DNA from: Dyadobacter psychrophilus
GTDB lineage: Bacteria > Bacteroidota > Bacteroidia > Cytophagales > Spirosomataceae
Assembly: GCF_900167945.1 (NCBI RefSeq)
Contig: NZ_FUZA01000002.1
Coordinates: forward strand, 1,426,001-1,490,000
Direction: 5' to 3'
Length of the DNA stretch: 64,000 bases
The first letter of the stretch is position 1; the number at the start of each line of letters is the position of its first letter. The notes beneath the pieces were generated by a model. That model was given only the letters and a program-made list of their open reading frames with translations, was not told the origin of the DNA and made no database searches. The translations under genes and the position numbers were made by a program. Positions 25,988 through 35,275 of the stretch are shown piece by piece.

Positions 25988-28135
25988 CTAATTTTTAACA
26001 ATCTTTTTTGTCAGCACACGGTCTTCAAATTCTGCTTTAACAATGTATAATCCGCTGGCAAAATTCGTCAGATCGAAATCGTATACATTGGTGCTTACTT
26101 CTCCGGTAATTTTTTGCTCCGCGATTTTCTGCCCTGAAACATTGTAAATGGAAACAGATTTCAGCCCCTCCGGATGCGGGTAAAACTGCACAGAAACTTG
26201 TCCGCTCGTTGGATTGGGCGTCACCAGGAACCCGGCTTCTTTCAGGTTAGGGTTGATTGTTACCGTCCGGATATTAATGTCATCCAGGAATATATCATTC
26301 TCATTTCCATTTGTATTTAAAAACGCAATGAGCACTTCACCCTGGTTAATGTAATTGCTGATGTTTATCTGTTCGTTCCGCCATTCGTTCAAATTGGGTG
26401 TGAAGGCTGTGCGGGTGGCCGCATTGCGGGTAATCAGCGAAGGCCCCCATTTTTTGTAAATACTGGTGTAAGTTTGGCCGCAGTCGGTGCTGATCATAAC
26501 CTGCAATGTATCCCAGACATTGCCCTGGACTGTTGAGTTGGTATAAGTGGCAGCAGCCAGCTGGAATGATACAAATGCAGAATCGGTGCCTGCGATGTTA
26601 ACGGTTGGGGTCCTGAGGTAATCCCGCTCTCCTACTGCTTCATTGCCAAAGTTGGAAATCTTAACCGAAGCAGAGCCGGTCTTCGCTGCGGTCGTCGTTT
26701 TTTCCCAGGTTGTGCCGCCATCTTCATTTACAATGTCCCAGCCTTGTGGCGGGAAAAGGCTTTCGAAGCTCTCCATAACAGGTGCCGCGAACGGTTCATA
26801 ATAGATGAACGAAATGCTCAATTCATCATTTACCGGGTTTTCATCTGCCGCCCCATTCGGATTGGACGTATAAATAGTAAGAGCATGATTTCCTTCTACG
26901 GTTGAAAGTGCAGGCAAATTAACCGTCGTTTCTGCAAACGTAGCGAGTGAGCCTGTCCACCGGAACGTCTGAATTGTGCCGTCGTCGATCACCGCATTAA
27001 TTGTTACAGCAGTCAGTGTCTCGCTTCCCCGGTTAACCAGGACCACCTGCGGCGTCAGTGTATTGGCGCATATCCGCTGGTCGGGCCGTGTGATCGTTTT
27101 CAGCGAAGCGTCTTTATTTTTCAGGTTTAAAGGTGTGCAGGCATCCGAACTGGCAAGCGTTAATCTCGACAATTGAAATGACGCATCCATCCGTGCCACC
27201 TGGCCCTTTGTAAACATGATCAGGCAGTTGTCGGAAGTGTAATCCATGTAATTCTGATACATGATCCCGGGTGCGGTCGGCGTGCAGTTATCTGTTTTGA
27301 TACCTGTCGGACAAGCGCCGGTGCTGTTGGTCTGGTTAGGGGTGTCTTCCACTTCGTCGCTCCCGGTGCATCGGCCGTCATCATCGCCCCAAATGTGATA
27401 AAGGTTAAAAAAATGCCCCAATTCATGCGTGAGCGTCTTTCCGGCATTATAGCCTGCCACACTTCCGCCGGGCAAGCTTCCAAAATCAATCACGACGCCC
27501 TGCTCATCAGGCACGCCATCGTCGGGGAATGTTGCATATCCCAATGTTCCGCCAGACAGGTCACAGATCCAGATATTCAGATAACGGGTTGGGTCCCACG
27601 CATCTGCGCCGCCTGTTTCAGAATGTTTTACCAGATTGGTAGTATAGTCAAAATTCGCCCGTGAAGTGTTATAGCGCTCAATCCCTGTTGTTGGCTTCTC
27701 GTCCGGGGTGCGTTGCGCGAGGCAGAACTGAGTGCCCGACTGTCCGAATAATGCCCTGAAATGTGCCGGAACGCGGCTTGCGCTGGCATTTGTGCCCGCA
27801 TAATCTCTGTTGATCGTGTCGAGTTGCGCCAGGATCTGTGCATCCGTAATCAGCGATTGGCGGTTGGAAACAACATGAAATACAACCGGAATAGTAACAT
27901 CTGCCGTGGTTTTTAATGTTTTGCCCAAGATGCTTCTCGCCTGGATCGCTTGTTTAAGACGCAGCTCACGTTGGTCGAACATGATTTTGAGCGTCGGCTG
28001 CTTTGTAAACCGAAGATTAAGGAGATCCATTGTTCCGCACCTGTCCTGCGCGCGTACATAAGCGCTTTGCGTAAGGAAAAGTAAGATCAGAAGGCTGGCA
28101 AAAAGATATTTCAGGTTCAGTAAAGAGTATCGCAT
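25988..28135 (-). CDS. Secreted M43 (cytophagalysin/pappalysin) zinc metalloprotease with type IX sorting domain
   Basis: A 715-residue secreted protease. After a signal peptide (to about residue 30) and a short propeptide, the catalytic domain carries HELGHFFNLYH at 237-247, the extended zinc motif of metzincins, and a Met-turn at YMDYTSDNC (Met297). M43 enzymes cleave collagen-like or other proteins. Residues about 350-440 look like a CARDB-type beta domain and about 445-620 like a MAM/jelly-roll domain with DIFLDDINIR. The last 85 residues are a C-terminal sorting domain (VTPNPTSGQVSVQF ... GLYIVKAEFEDRVLTKKIVK) for type IX secretion. It is a single gene with a shared terminator. Confidence 0.95.
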   Translation of the reverse strand: MRYSLLNLKYLFASLLILLFLTQSAYVRAQDRCGTMDLLNLRFTKQPTLKIMFDQRELRLKQAIQARSILGKTLKTTADVTIPVVFHVVSNRQSLITDAQILAQLDTINRDYAGTNASASRVPAHFRALFGQSGTQFCLAQRTPDEKPTTGIERYNTSRANFDYTTNLVKHSETGGADAWDPTRYLNIWICDLSGGTLGYATFPDDGVPDEQGVVIDFGSLPGGSVAGYNAGKTLTHELGHFFNLYHIWGDDDGRCTGSDEVEDTPNQTNSTGACPTGIKTDNCTPTAPGIMYQNYMDYTSDNCLIMFTKGQVARMDASFQLSRLTLASSDACTPLNLKNKDASLKTITRPDQRICANTLTPQVVLVNRGSETLTAVTINAVIDDGTIQTFRWTGSLATFAETTVNLPALSTVEGNHALTIYTSNPNGAADENPVNDELSISFIYYEPFAAPVMESFESLFPPQGWDIVNEDGGTTWEKTTTAAKTGSASVKISNFGNEAVGERDYLRTPTVNIAGTDSAFVSFQLAAATYTNSTVQGNVWDTLQVMISTDCGQTYTSIYKKWGPSLITRNAATRTAFTPNLNEWRNEQINISNYINQGEVLIAFLNTNGNENDIFLDDINIRTVTINPNLKEAGFLVTPNPTSGQVSVQFYPHPEGLKSVSIYNVSGQKIAEQKITGEVSTNVYDFDLTNFASGLYIVKAEFEDRVLTKKIVKN

Positions 28136-28290
28136 TATGGAATTCCGGGAAACAGATTATGTTAAAAAAACTGGTTTGTATTTACAGCACCGCCGGTTTT
28201 AAGTGTACTTACGTAAAAAAACCACCAAGTGATGCGAATTCTTAATTATTTAATTTGTTTATCTTAAAATCATACCCAGTTTTTTTGGTC

Positions 28291-29397
28291 ATGAACGAAC
28301 CTCATGTTTCGCCAACACGCAAGGTCATCCATATCGATATGGATGCATTTTACGCGTCCGTGGAACAGCGTGACTTCCCGGAATACCGGGGCAAGCCGCT
28401 CGCGGTCGGGGGCTCTCCTACTGGTCGCGGCGTGGTGGCGACAGCGAGTTACGAGGCGCGGAAGTTTGGCGTTCGTTCTGCCATGTCTTCACGTAAGGCG
28501 CTCCAGTTATGCCCGCACATTATATTTGTCCGTCCCCGTTTTGAAGTTTATAAAGCCGTTTCTACGCATATCAGGGAGATTTTCTCGCGGTATACAGATC
28601 TGATTGAGCCGCTTTCCCTGGATGAAGCATTTCTTGACGTGACGGAGGACAAACTGGAAATAGGTTCTGCATTGCAAATTGCGGAACAAATCAAAACCGC
28701 CATTAAAACAGAACTGAACCTGACTGCCTCAGCGGGAATCTCAGTCAATAAATTTGTAGCAAAAATCGCGTCCGACATTAATAAACCGGATGGACTCACC
28801 TTCATAGGGCCTTCCAAAGTAGAGGCTTTTATCAATGCGCTTCCTGTTGAAAAATTTTTTGGCGTCGGCAAAGTGACCGCGGATAAAATGAAGCGGATGC
28901 AGCTTTTCACCGGTGCAGATCTCAAAAAACTTTCGGAAAATGATCTGGTCAAACATTTTGGAAAAACAGGTCACTTCTTTTACAAGATCGTGAGGGGAAT
29001 TGATAACCGGGAGGTGCAAACGGAAAGAGAAACCAAATCACTCGGTGCAGAGGATACATTTATGTACGACCTGTCCACCATCGAGGAAATGCACAAAGAA
29101 CTTGACAAGATCGGTGTGACCGTTTTTAACCGTTTGCAAAAAAAACAGCTTAAAGGGAGGACCATAACATTGAAAATTAAATACAGCGATTTTACCCAAA
29201 TTACCAGAAACCATTCATTTGGTTCCCCTGTTGGCGATCTGGAAATTATACTCGAAACAGCGAAAGAGTTACTGGCGAAGGTCGATATGGAAGAGAAATC
29301 GGTGCGACTGCTCGGGATTTCACTTTCGAATTTCGGTGAGCTGGAAATTCGTTCGAGAAGGTCCAAAGATTCGGGTCAGCTGGAACTGTTCGGCTAA
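28291..29397 (+). CDS. dinB: DNA polymerase IV
   Basis: A 368-residue Y-family translesion DNA polymerase. The start at 28291 (MNEPHVS) is preferred over a TTG at 28255. The catalytic acidic residues are visible in HIDMDAFYASVEQRD (D16, D18) and SLDEAFLDVT. The thumb/little-finger region follows with FFGVGKVTADKM (helix-hairpin-helix) and the C-terminal SVRLLGISLSNF motif. It ends GQLELFG, close to the QLxLF clamp-binding motif. Length is normal for the family. It copies damaged templates and is usually under stress control, though I see no LexA box in the 155-bp upstream gap. Confidence 0.96.
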   Translation: MNEPHVSPTRKVIHIDMDAFYASVEQRDFPEYRGKPLAVGGSPTGRGVVATASYEARKFGVRSAMSSRKALQLCPHIIFVRPRFEVYKAVSTHIREIFSRYTDLIEPLSLDEAFLDVTEDKLEIGSALQIAEQIKTAIKTELNLTASAGISVNKFVAKIASDINKPDGLTFIGPSKVEAFINALPVEKFFGVGKVTADKMKRMQLFTGADLKKLSENDLVKHFGKTGHFFYKIVRGIDNREVQTERETKSLGAEDTFMYDLSTIEEMHKELDKIGVTVFNRLQKKQLKGRTITLKIKYSDFTQITRNHSFGSPVGDLEIILETAKELLAKVDMEEKSVRLLGISLSNFGELEIRSRRSKDSGQLELFG

Positions 29398-29427
29398 CCC
29401 GAATCCATATTTATTAAGAATACGCTT

Positions 29428-30612
29428 TTATAACAGCAATGCGTCCACACGATGCGCCTGCACTTTTCCCTCGCAGGGTGCCCATGAAAAAATGGTAAAA
29501 CGTCCGTCCTGTGACGCTACGAGTGCAATGGCATCCCGCTGATCGAACACAAACTGGGCAGCTGACAGGTGGCGCGTTCCGCCTTGCTGCACGGGATGCA
29601 CAACCACGCCAACGTCCCCTATAACCGGCTCCGTTACCAGCATTTCTTCCACCGGCTTGCCATCTGCTGCCCGACCAATCTTGGCCCCGAAAGCCAGGAG
29701 TTCGTACTTATCATTGATGATCGTAGCACCATCCACGGCTGTTAGTCCGGCGAGGCCATTGATAGCAGAGCTTAACTGTAACTGCCAGCCAATGGGGTTA
29801 GGTTCTTCAATGTATCTCCTGTTCAGGTCTGCCAGCTCGGAAAATGCCGGTTGCACATGATAAGTTATGGGATGAATGATGGATTTACGCCAATCGTCCT
29901 TTCCATTTGGCACAACCAGCAAAATACCGCCCCGCTCGTGGGCACGCATGGAAACCGCAAGCTGTACCAGCAGGTTAAGTGAATCGCTCCACAACCGCGA
30001 CGATGTAAAACCGATCATTGAATTGATCACAGAAGGACAATCTCGCGCCTTACCGCTGTTTTCGTCCACTATCTTAACCTGATCACCCTTTAAAACGGCG
30101 ACGTTGACAAACTTTCCAAAACCATCCACACGGCGGTGCTTGATGACAAGCATACCTGGTTCCACCACCTCCAGTACGAAACAAAGACCAGGAATAACCC
30201 TTGTGGTTCCCCAGATCCGCAGCTCATTTCCTTCCAGCCACACGCCCAAATGTATTCCCGAGCGCTCAACAGCGGGTGCCAGCTTGGTCAGGATGTTCGC
30301 CGTTAATGAAAGTTTTTCGCTGAAAATCAGCGGGTTTTCTGCACATTCCGGCGGGAGATAAGCGATGGAAACTTTCGGCGACCGGCCTTCTTCCCGGCGC
30401 AGGCTGGCCCAAAATGTAGTATCAATGATAGTTTCAATGGTTTTGGCGTCCGGTTTCGGTGCAAGTTCCTGGTCGTAATGACTTTGCACAGACAGGTGGT
30501 GGCGCTCAAAATGGCTTTCGACAAGACCTGCCACGGCCCGCGCAGCTTTATATGTGGTGGCCAAAACAGGATCTCCCGCAAGGGTGTCGGCTTCAACGTT
30601 ATTAATTATCAT
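29428..30612 (-). CDS. DAC-like (diadenylate cyclase fold) sensor-domain protein, DACNV type
   Basis: A 394-residue cytoplasmic protein without signal or membrane segments. The C-terminal third resembles the DisA_N/DAC nucleotidyltransferase fold: GGILLVVPNG (228-237), DGATIINDKYELLAFGAKI with the DGA motif at 294-296, and GGTRHLSAAQFVFDQRDAIALVASQDG (344-370). In active diadenylate cyclases the second motif is RHR; here it is RHL, so c-di-AMP synthesis is doubtful. The N-terminal 200 residues look like the sensor region described for DACNV-type proteins (family name from memory). It is alone, transcribed towards dinB. Alternative roles are nucleotide sensing or a modified synthase. Confidence 0.7.
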   Translation of the reverse strand: MIINNVEADTLAGDPVLATTYKAARAVAGLVESHFERHHLSVQSHYDQELAPKPDAKTIETIIDTTFWASLRREEGRSPKVSIAYLPPECAENPLIFSEKLSLTANILTKLAPAVERSGIHLGVWLEGNELRIWGTTRVIPGLCFVLEVVEPGMLVIKHRRVDGFGKFVNVAVLKGDQVKIVDENSGKARDCPSVINSMIGFTSSRLWSDSLNLLVQLAVSMRAHERGGILLVVPNGKDDWRKSIIHPITYHVQPAFSELADLNRRYIEEPNPIGWQLQLSSAINGLAGLTAVDGATIINDKYELLAFGAKIGRAADGKPVEEMLVTEPVIGDVGVVVHPVQQGGTRHLSAAQFVFDQRDAIALVASQDGRFTIFSWAPCEGKVQAHRVDALLL

Positions 30613-31353
30613 GCGCGGTTACTTAAAATTTTTTACTGTTACCGACGTTCTTCTGGCAGTTGCCCGCAGGCAGCGGAACGCTGAGTTAAGATAGCAACAA
30701 AGAGAAGTTATAAAAAGTTGGAGTTTCAGGAAGTGCGTATTTTTTTTCACACAACTAAATTTTTTTTGACCAAATCACGATACAGTTAACGGTGAGTATG
30801 AGGCCTTTTCGACCGTTGGATAAACAATGAATATCTTTTTTTGACAAATTCTTAAACTTTGTTTCCAACCATTTTTAAACTTGCAACGTCGTATAAAACA
30901 GAGCTTGAAACGAAGTAAGCCATATTTCCGCCATGAAAATAAAAACAAAGGAATCGATGAATGATCTTGGAAAAAACATATCTTGCCTGCATCAAACTGA
31001 GAAAAATGCGTGTATAGATACACGAAATGATAATAATCACATTAACTATTTGCAAAGTGCCGGGAAAAGCTAACTGAAAAATCGCTTTCTCCTATTTGCA
31101 ACTGCATACTATTCCCTCTTCGCCCATTTAAAATTTGGAAACGCAAATGAACAGGACCAAAGTCCTCAGATGGTTCTTTGTGTTTGACTAAAACAGGACC
31201 GCTTCCGCAGGCAAAAAACGGAGCGACTGGCAAAAGCAGATCACTGGTTCAATAATTGAATATCGAGGTCGGTAAATCTGGAAAAGGAAGATGTTAAACT
31301 AAATAGACAACTATCGGGTACACCATATACTCTACACTTAAATTGTAAGATTG
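30613..31353. other. Long gene-poor region upstream of the glycan locus
   Basis: 740 bp with no convincing gene. It is AT-rich, and the minus-strand frames here read as chance hydrophobic sequence. It contains a 16-bp inverted repeat at 31009-31024 and a 46-codon frame at 30933-31073 (MKIKTKESMNDLGKN start, two Cys) that I cannot confirm. It may hold promoters of the DAC-like gene and the glycosyltransferase operon, or remnants of a lost gene. Confidence 0.5.
31009..31024. repeat. 16-bp inverted repeat in the gene-poor region
   Basis: CGTGTAT-AG-ATACACG has perfect 7-bp arms with a 2-bp centre, a shape typical of dimeric regulator sites. It lies about 330 bp before the glycosyltransferase gene and inside the small frame at 30933. 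There is no T run, so it is not a terminator. Confidence 0.45.
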
Positions 31354-32337
31354 ATGAAAAGCATCTCGGTAGTAATTCCGAATTACAACGGAAGGCATTT
31401 ATTCGAAAAATACTTCGAAAACAACTATAAGATCCTCAACGCATTAGGAACAAAAGTTCAGATCATTATTGTTGACGATGCTTCCAGTGACGATTCAGTG
31501 GCTTATCTGGAAGAACATTACGGAAAAAATGTAACGATTATCCGAAAAGAGAAGAATTCCGGTTTTTCCCACACCTGTAACCTGGGCATCCAGAAAGCAA
31601 CAAATGACCTTATTTTTCTGCTGAACACGGATGTCACACTGGAAGAAGGATATTTTGAAAAGCTTTACAAATATTTCGAGCTCGAAGATACATTCGGTGT
31701 AATGGGGCGCATTATAGGAATGGAAGACGACAACATTCTTGATGCTGCACGTTCACCAAAAATTTTGGGAAGAAAAATTAAACCCAGCAATTTCTTTTAC
31801 CTGAAAGATTCTGACACCCTGACGCCGACATTCTATCTCTCCGGAGCCATTGCTTTAATGGACACCAGGAAGCTGAAAGCGATCAATGGTTTCAACGAAA
31901 TGTTCAATCCCTATTACGGGGAAGATCAGGAAATGTCAATCCGCGCGTGGAGACTTGGCTGGAAGTGTTATTACGAGCACAATGCAGTTTGCCGTCACGA
32001 AGTTTCGGCAAGCACGAAAGGCCATAAGAACAATTATTCTGTCAAAAGGATCTACTTCAGGAACCGTTACTACATGCATCATCTGCATTTGCACGGCATC
32101 GACCTGAACCTGTATCATATGCAAGTTATTTTGAGCGACGTGCTCCCCAGCATCATCACGCTTCAATTCTACAAAGCACAAGCCTATCTGGACTTCCTGC
32201 GAAATATGAACGAACTTTCTTTAAAGAAAACGGCGTTCAAAACACAGATGAAAAATCATAAATCCAATATCGGGATTAACGATGTCATCGAAAACATCAA
32301 AATGATGCTCAAATACAAGCAGGTCGTAAAATTATAG
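31354..32337 (+). CDS. Glycosyltransferase family 2
   Basis: A 327-residue GT-A fold glycosyltransferase. The start at the ATG 31354 (MKSISVVIPNYNG) is chosen over the TTG just before it. Visible motifs are VVIPNYNG, IIVDDASSDDS, LLNTDVTLEEGYF (the D-x-D-like nucleotide/metal site) and GEDQEMSIRAWRLGWK (catalytic base region). It resembles rhamnosyl- and galactosyl-transferases (WbbL/GlfT-like). It adds a sugar to a surface glycan from a nucleotide sugar on the cytoplasmic side. It begins a same-strand series with an ABC exporter and a GT9-like protein, indicating a polysaccharide or glycolipid pathway. Confidence 0.92.
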   Translation: MKSISVVIPNYNGRHLFEKYFENNYKILNALGTKVQIIIVDDASSDDSVAYLEEHYGKNVTIIRKEKNSGFSHTCNLGIQKATNDLIFLLNTDVTLEEGYFEKLYKYFELEDTFGVMGRIIGMEDDNILDAARSPKILGRKIKPSNFFYLKDSDTLTPTFYLSGAIALMDTRKLKAINGFNEMFNPYYGEDQEMSIRAWRLGWKCYYEHNAVCRHEVSASTKGHKNNYSVKRIYFRNRYYMHHLHLHGIDLNLYHMQVILSDVLPSIITLQFYKAQAYLDFLRNMNELSLKKTAFKTQMKNHKSNIGINDVIENIKMMLKYKQVVKL

Positions 32338-32449
32338 TTATTGTCTGCGATTTAACGCGATATGCATTAATTTGCACCCTCAACCGGAAATTTCACAATT
32401 TCCGGCTGTTTTACTTTCAGGCGTATGCTAAATATGCCATTTCCATATA

Positions 32450-34270
32450 ATGAAAACATACTTCCGATTATTATCATTTGCCCAGCCCATTGCCCGATTT
32501 GCAGTTCCCTATATTATTTTTACCGTTCTGGGGGTTATTTTCAACACACTAAATTTAGCCTTGCTTGCTCCTTTGATGAGCACCCTGTTCAATAACAATA
32601 AGGATGGGGCCGAAGTAATCCAAAGACCTGATAACTGGGACGTGACCGGTCTTCTCAACTATTACGCGCAGCAAGCAAATGACACGTACGGGCCGCACGG
32701 TGCCCTGCAAATTGTCTGCGGTGTAATTGTGACATCCATTCTGCTTTCCAACATTTTCAAGTATTTCTCGCAGCGGGTCATGGAAAACCTCCGGATCCAC
32801 ACGTTACTTAACCTGCGCAAAACGGTTTTTAACAATGTGATGAACCTGCATACGGGCTATTTCAGCAACCAGCGCAAAGGAGACATTATATCCAAGATCG
32901 CTTCGGATGTGCAGGTTGTACAGTTTTCGGTGACGGGAACATTGCAGGTCGTGTTTAAAGAACCTTTACAGTTGCTGGCCTACGTTTTCATGCTTTTTGC
33001 CACCTCGGCCAAGCTTACATTTTTTGCCATTTTGGTTATCCCAATTTCTGCATTCATCATTTCCAAAATTGTAAAAAGACTGAAAGAACAAGCTACAATG
33101 GCGCAGCATCTGTTTGGTCTGATGATCAGCTACCTGGACGAAGCGCTTTCAGGGATCAAGATCATTAAAGCATTCAATGCTACGGAAGACATTAAGGAGA
33201 AATTTCATCAGGAAAATATTCGCTATTCCGAGCTGGGGCGCAAAATGGCACGTCGCCAGCAGTTGAGCGGGCCCGTTTCCGAATTCCTTGGCGTAACCAT
33301 GGTCGCCATTATCGTGCTTTATGGCGGTTCGCTGATCCTGGACAATCAATCTGACCTTAGTGTCTCAAAATTTGTCGCCTATATCGCATTGTTTTCCCAA
33401 GTAATGCGTCCGGCCAAAGCGTTAACAGACTCATTCAGCACCATTCATGCGGGAATTGCGGCTGGTGAAAGGGTTTTGGACTTGATAGATGAAAAACCTG
33501 AAATCCAGGATGCTCCGAACGCAGTTGACCTGAAAGAATTCAATCATTCGCTGAAACTTGAAAACGTTTCCTTCGCCTATCAGGCAAGACCGGTCCTCAA
33601 ATCCATTAATCTCACTATTCCAAAAGGCAAAACAGTTGCGTTGGTAGGGCCATCCGGCGGCGGTAAATCTACGTTGATGGATCTCCTCCCCCGCTTCATC
33701 GATGCCCAGGAAGGCAGTGTGTTCATCGACGACCTGAATGTGAAGCAGGTAAAAATGGAATCATTATGGTCGTTGTTCGGGGTAGTAAACCAGGAATCGA
33801 TGCTTTTCAATGATACGATCTACAACAACATTGCCTTTGGTAACCATACGGCAACGCCCGAAAAAGTAGAAGCAGCCGCACGCGTAGCCAATGCACATGA
33901 TTTCATTATGGACACTGAAAATGGTTATCAAAGCAACATTGGGGATCGTGGTATGAAGTTGTCGGGTGGACAAAAACAGCGTATTTGTATTGCGAGGGCC
34001 GTTTTGAAGAACCCGCCGATCATGCTGCTGGATGAAGCGACGTCTGCACTCGACACAGAATCAGAAAAACTGGTGCAGGAAGCTTTGAATAACCTGATGC
34101 AAAACAGGACTTCCCTTGTTATCGCACACAGGCTGAGCACCATCCAGAAAGCGGATTCAATCGTGGTTTTGGAAGATGGTCAAATTGTAGAACAAGGCAA
34201 TCATTCGGAGCTCATTGCACGCGACGGGCTGTACAAGCGACTGATTGACATGCAAACCTTCAACGATTAG
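32450..34270 (+). CDS. ABC exporter (fused permease and ATPase), MsbA-like
   Basis: A 606-residue half-transporter. Residues about 1-330 form the six-helix permease domain (TM1 near 20-40). Residues about 360-600 form the ATPase domain with Walker A GPSGGGKSTLMDLLP, Q-loop VNQESMLFND, signature LSGGQKQRICIARAVL, Walker B IMLLDEATSALD and the H-loop in VIAHRLST. It exports a lipid-linked or hydrophobic substrate across the inner membrane as a homodimer. It lies between glycosyltransferase genes and 17 bp before the GT9-like gene, so lipid-linked glycan or LPS export is likely. No peptidase domain is present, which argues against peptide export. Confidence 0.95.
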   Translation: MKTYFRLLSFAQPIARFAVPYIIFTVLGVIFNTLNLALLAPLMSTLFNNNKDGAEVIQRPDNWDVTGLLNYYAQQANDTYGPHGALQIVCGVIVTSILLSNIFKYFSQRVMENLRIHTLLNLRKTVFNNVMNLHTGYFSNQRKGDIISKIASDVQVVQFSVTGTLQVVFKEPLQLLAYVFMLFATSAKLTFFAILVIPISAFIISKIVKRLKEQATMAQHLFGLMISYLDEALSGIKIIKAFNATEDIKEKFHQENIRYSELGRKMARRQQLSGPVSEFLGVTMVAIIVLYGGSLILDNQSDLSVSKFVAYIALFSQVMRPAKALTDSFSTIHAGIAAGERVLDLIDEKPEIQDAPNAVDLKEFNHSLKLENVSFAYQARPVLKSINLTIPKGKTVALVGPSGGGKSTLMDLLPRFIDAQEGSVFIDDLNVKQVKMESLWSLFGVVNQESMLFNDTIYNNIAFGNHTATPEKVEAAARVANAHDFIMDTENGYQSNIGDRGMKLSGGQKQRICIARAVLKNPPIMLLDEATSALDTESEKLVQEALNNLMQNRTSLVIAHRLSTIQKADSIVVLEDGQIVEQGNHSELIARDGLYKRLIDMQTFND

Positions 34271-34287
34271 TATTAATTAAAGTTCCT

Positions 34288-35235
34288 ATGTTCAAAAAGA
34301 GAAATCTGGTTTCGAGACTCTGGCTTAAACACACCGATAAAATACGGTACAAGCAGTATAAGTGGGAGTTAAAAAATCAGAAACAACTTGCCTTCGCCAA
34401 TTTTATCAATGACGCCGACAAGCTTACAAGTCCGGCGAAGATCAAAGAATACGCAGCGGAAAAGGGTTGCATCCGCCTGAGCCACAGCGGCAATGCGGGT
34501 GACATTATTTACGCCTTACCAACGATTGAAGCCATGCGCCGGATGACTAATGCGCGCATTGAATTGTATTTACGGCTCGGCCAGCCGTTGATCCTTTCCG
34601 GTTACAACACGCACCCTTTGGGAAATGTAATGTTAAACGAAAGGATGGCCGAAATGCTGATAACCCTTTTAGCGCCGCAGCCTTATATTGATTTCGTTGG
34701 CGTTCATACTGACCAATTGATTGACATTGACCTAGATTATTTCCGTGCCGGCGGAATTCCGCTGGACAAAGGCAACATCGCACGCTGGTGCAGCTATCTG
34801 ACGGGCGTTAACCCAACGCTTTACAAATCCTGGCTCACAGTTGAACCAGATCCTGACTACGCGGACACAATCGTGATGGCACGAAGCGAGCGTTACCGGA
34901 ATTACACGATCAATTATAAGTTTCTTAATAAATATCCTAACATTGTCTTCATAGGCGTTGAAAGCGAGTACAACGACATTAAGAAGATCATCCCAGGCAT
35001 TAAGTGGGTTCAGGTTGAGGACTTTTTGCAGATGGCGCGGATCATTAAGGGAGCTAAATTCTTCATTGGCAACCAGTCTTTCCCGTTTTCGATTGCTGAG
35101 GGATTGAAGGTTCCGCGGATCCTTGAAACTTCATTCGATGTGATCAATGTAGTGCCGGAAGGTGAAGATGGTTTTGATTTCTTCTTCCAGGAACACCTCG
35201 AATCGCTTGTTGAAACGCTTAATAACCGAAAATAA
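34288..35235 (+). CDS. Glycosyltransferase 9-like protein (heptosyltransferase-related)
   Basis: A 315-residue GT-B type protein. HSGNAGDIIYALPTIEAMRRM (residues about 65-85) is typical of the heptosyltransferase superfamily, which starts with G-x-x-G-D followed by a helix. The C-terminal half has VFIGVESEYNDIKKI, VEDFLQMARIIKGAKFFIGNQS and FPFSIAEGLKVPRI, resembling the donor-binding region. The usual D of the GT9 donor site cannot be placed with certainty. The N-terminal 60 residues are basic and helical and may touch the membrane. It follows the ABC exporter by 17 bp. Confidence 0.78.
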   Translation: MFKKRNLVSRLWLKHTDKIRYKQYKWELKNQKQLAFANFINDADKLTSPAKIKEYAAEKGCIRLSHSGNAGDIIYALPTIEAMRRMTNARIELYLRLGQPLILSGYNTHPLGNVMLNERMAEMLITLLAPQPYIDFVGVHTDQLIDIDLDYFRAGGIPLDKGNIARWCSYLTGVNPTLYKSWLTVEPDPDYADTIVMARSERYRNYTINYKFLNKYPNIVFIGVESEYNDIKKIIPGIKWVQVEDFLQMARIIKGAKFFIGNQSFPFSIAEGLKVPRILETSFDVINVVPEGEDGFDFFFQEHLESLVETLNNRK

Positions 35236-35275
35236 GGCCGGTTTCAGATTCCTTACACCCCGAAATTTGTCCCAG

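Noticed and set aside
31148..31192. 14-codon frame in the gene-poor gap
   Set aside because: Too short and without support; likely chance.
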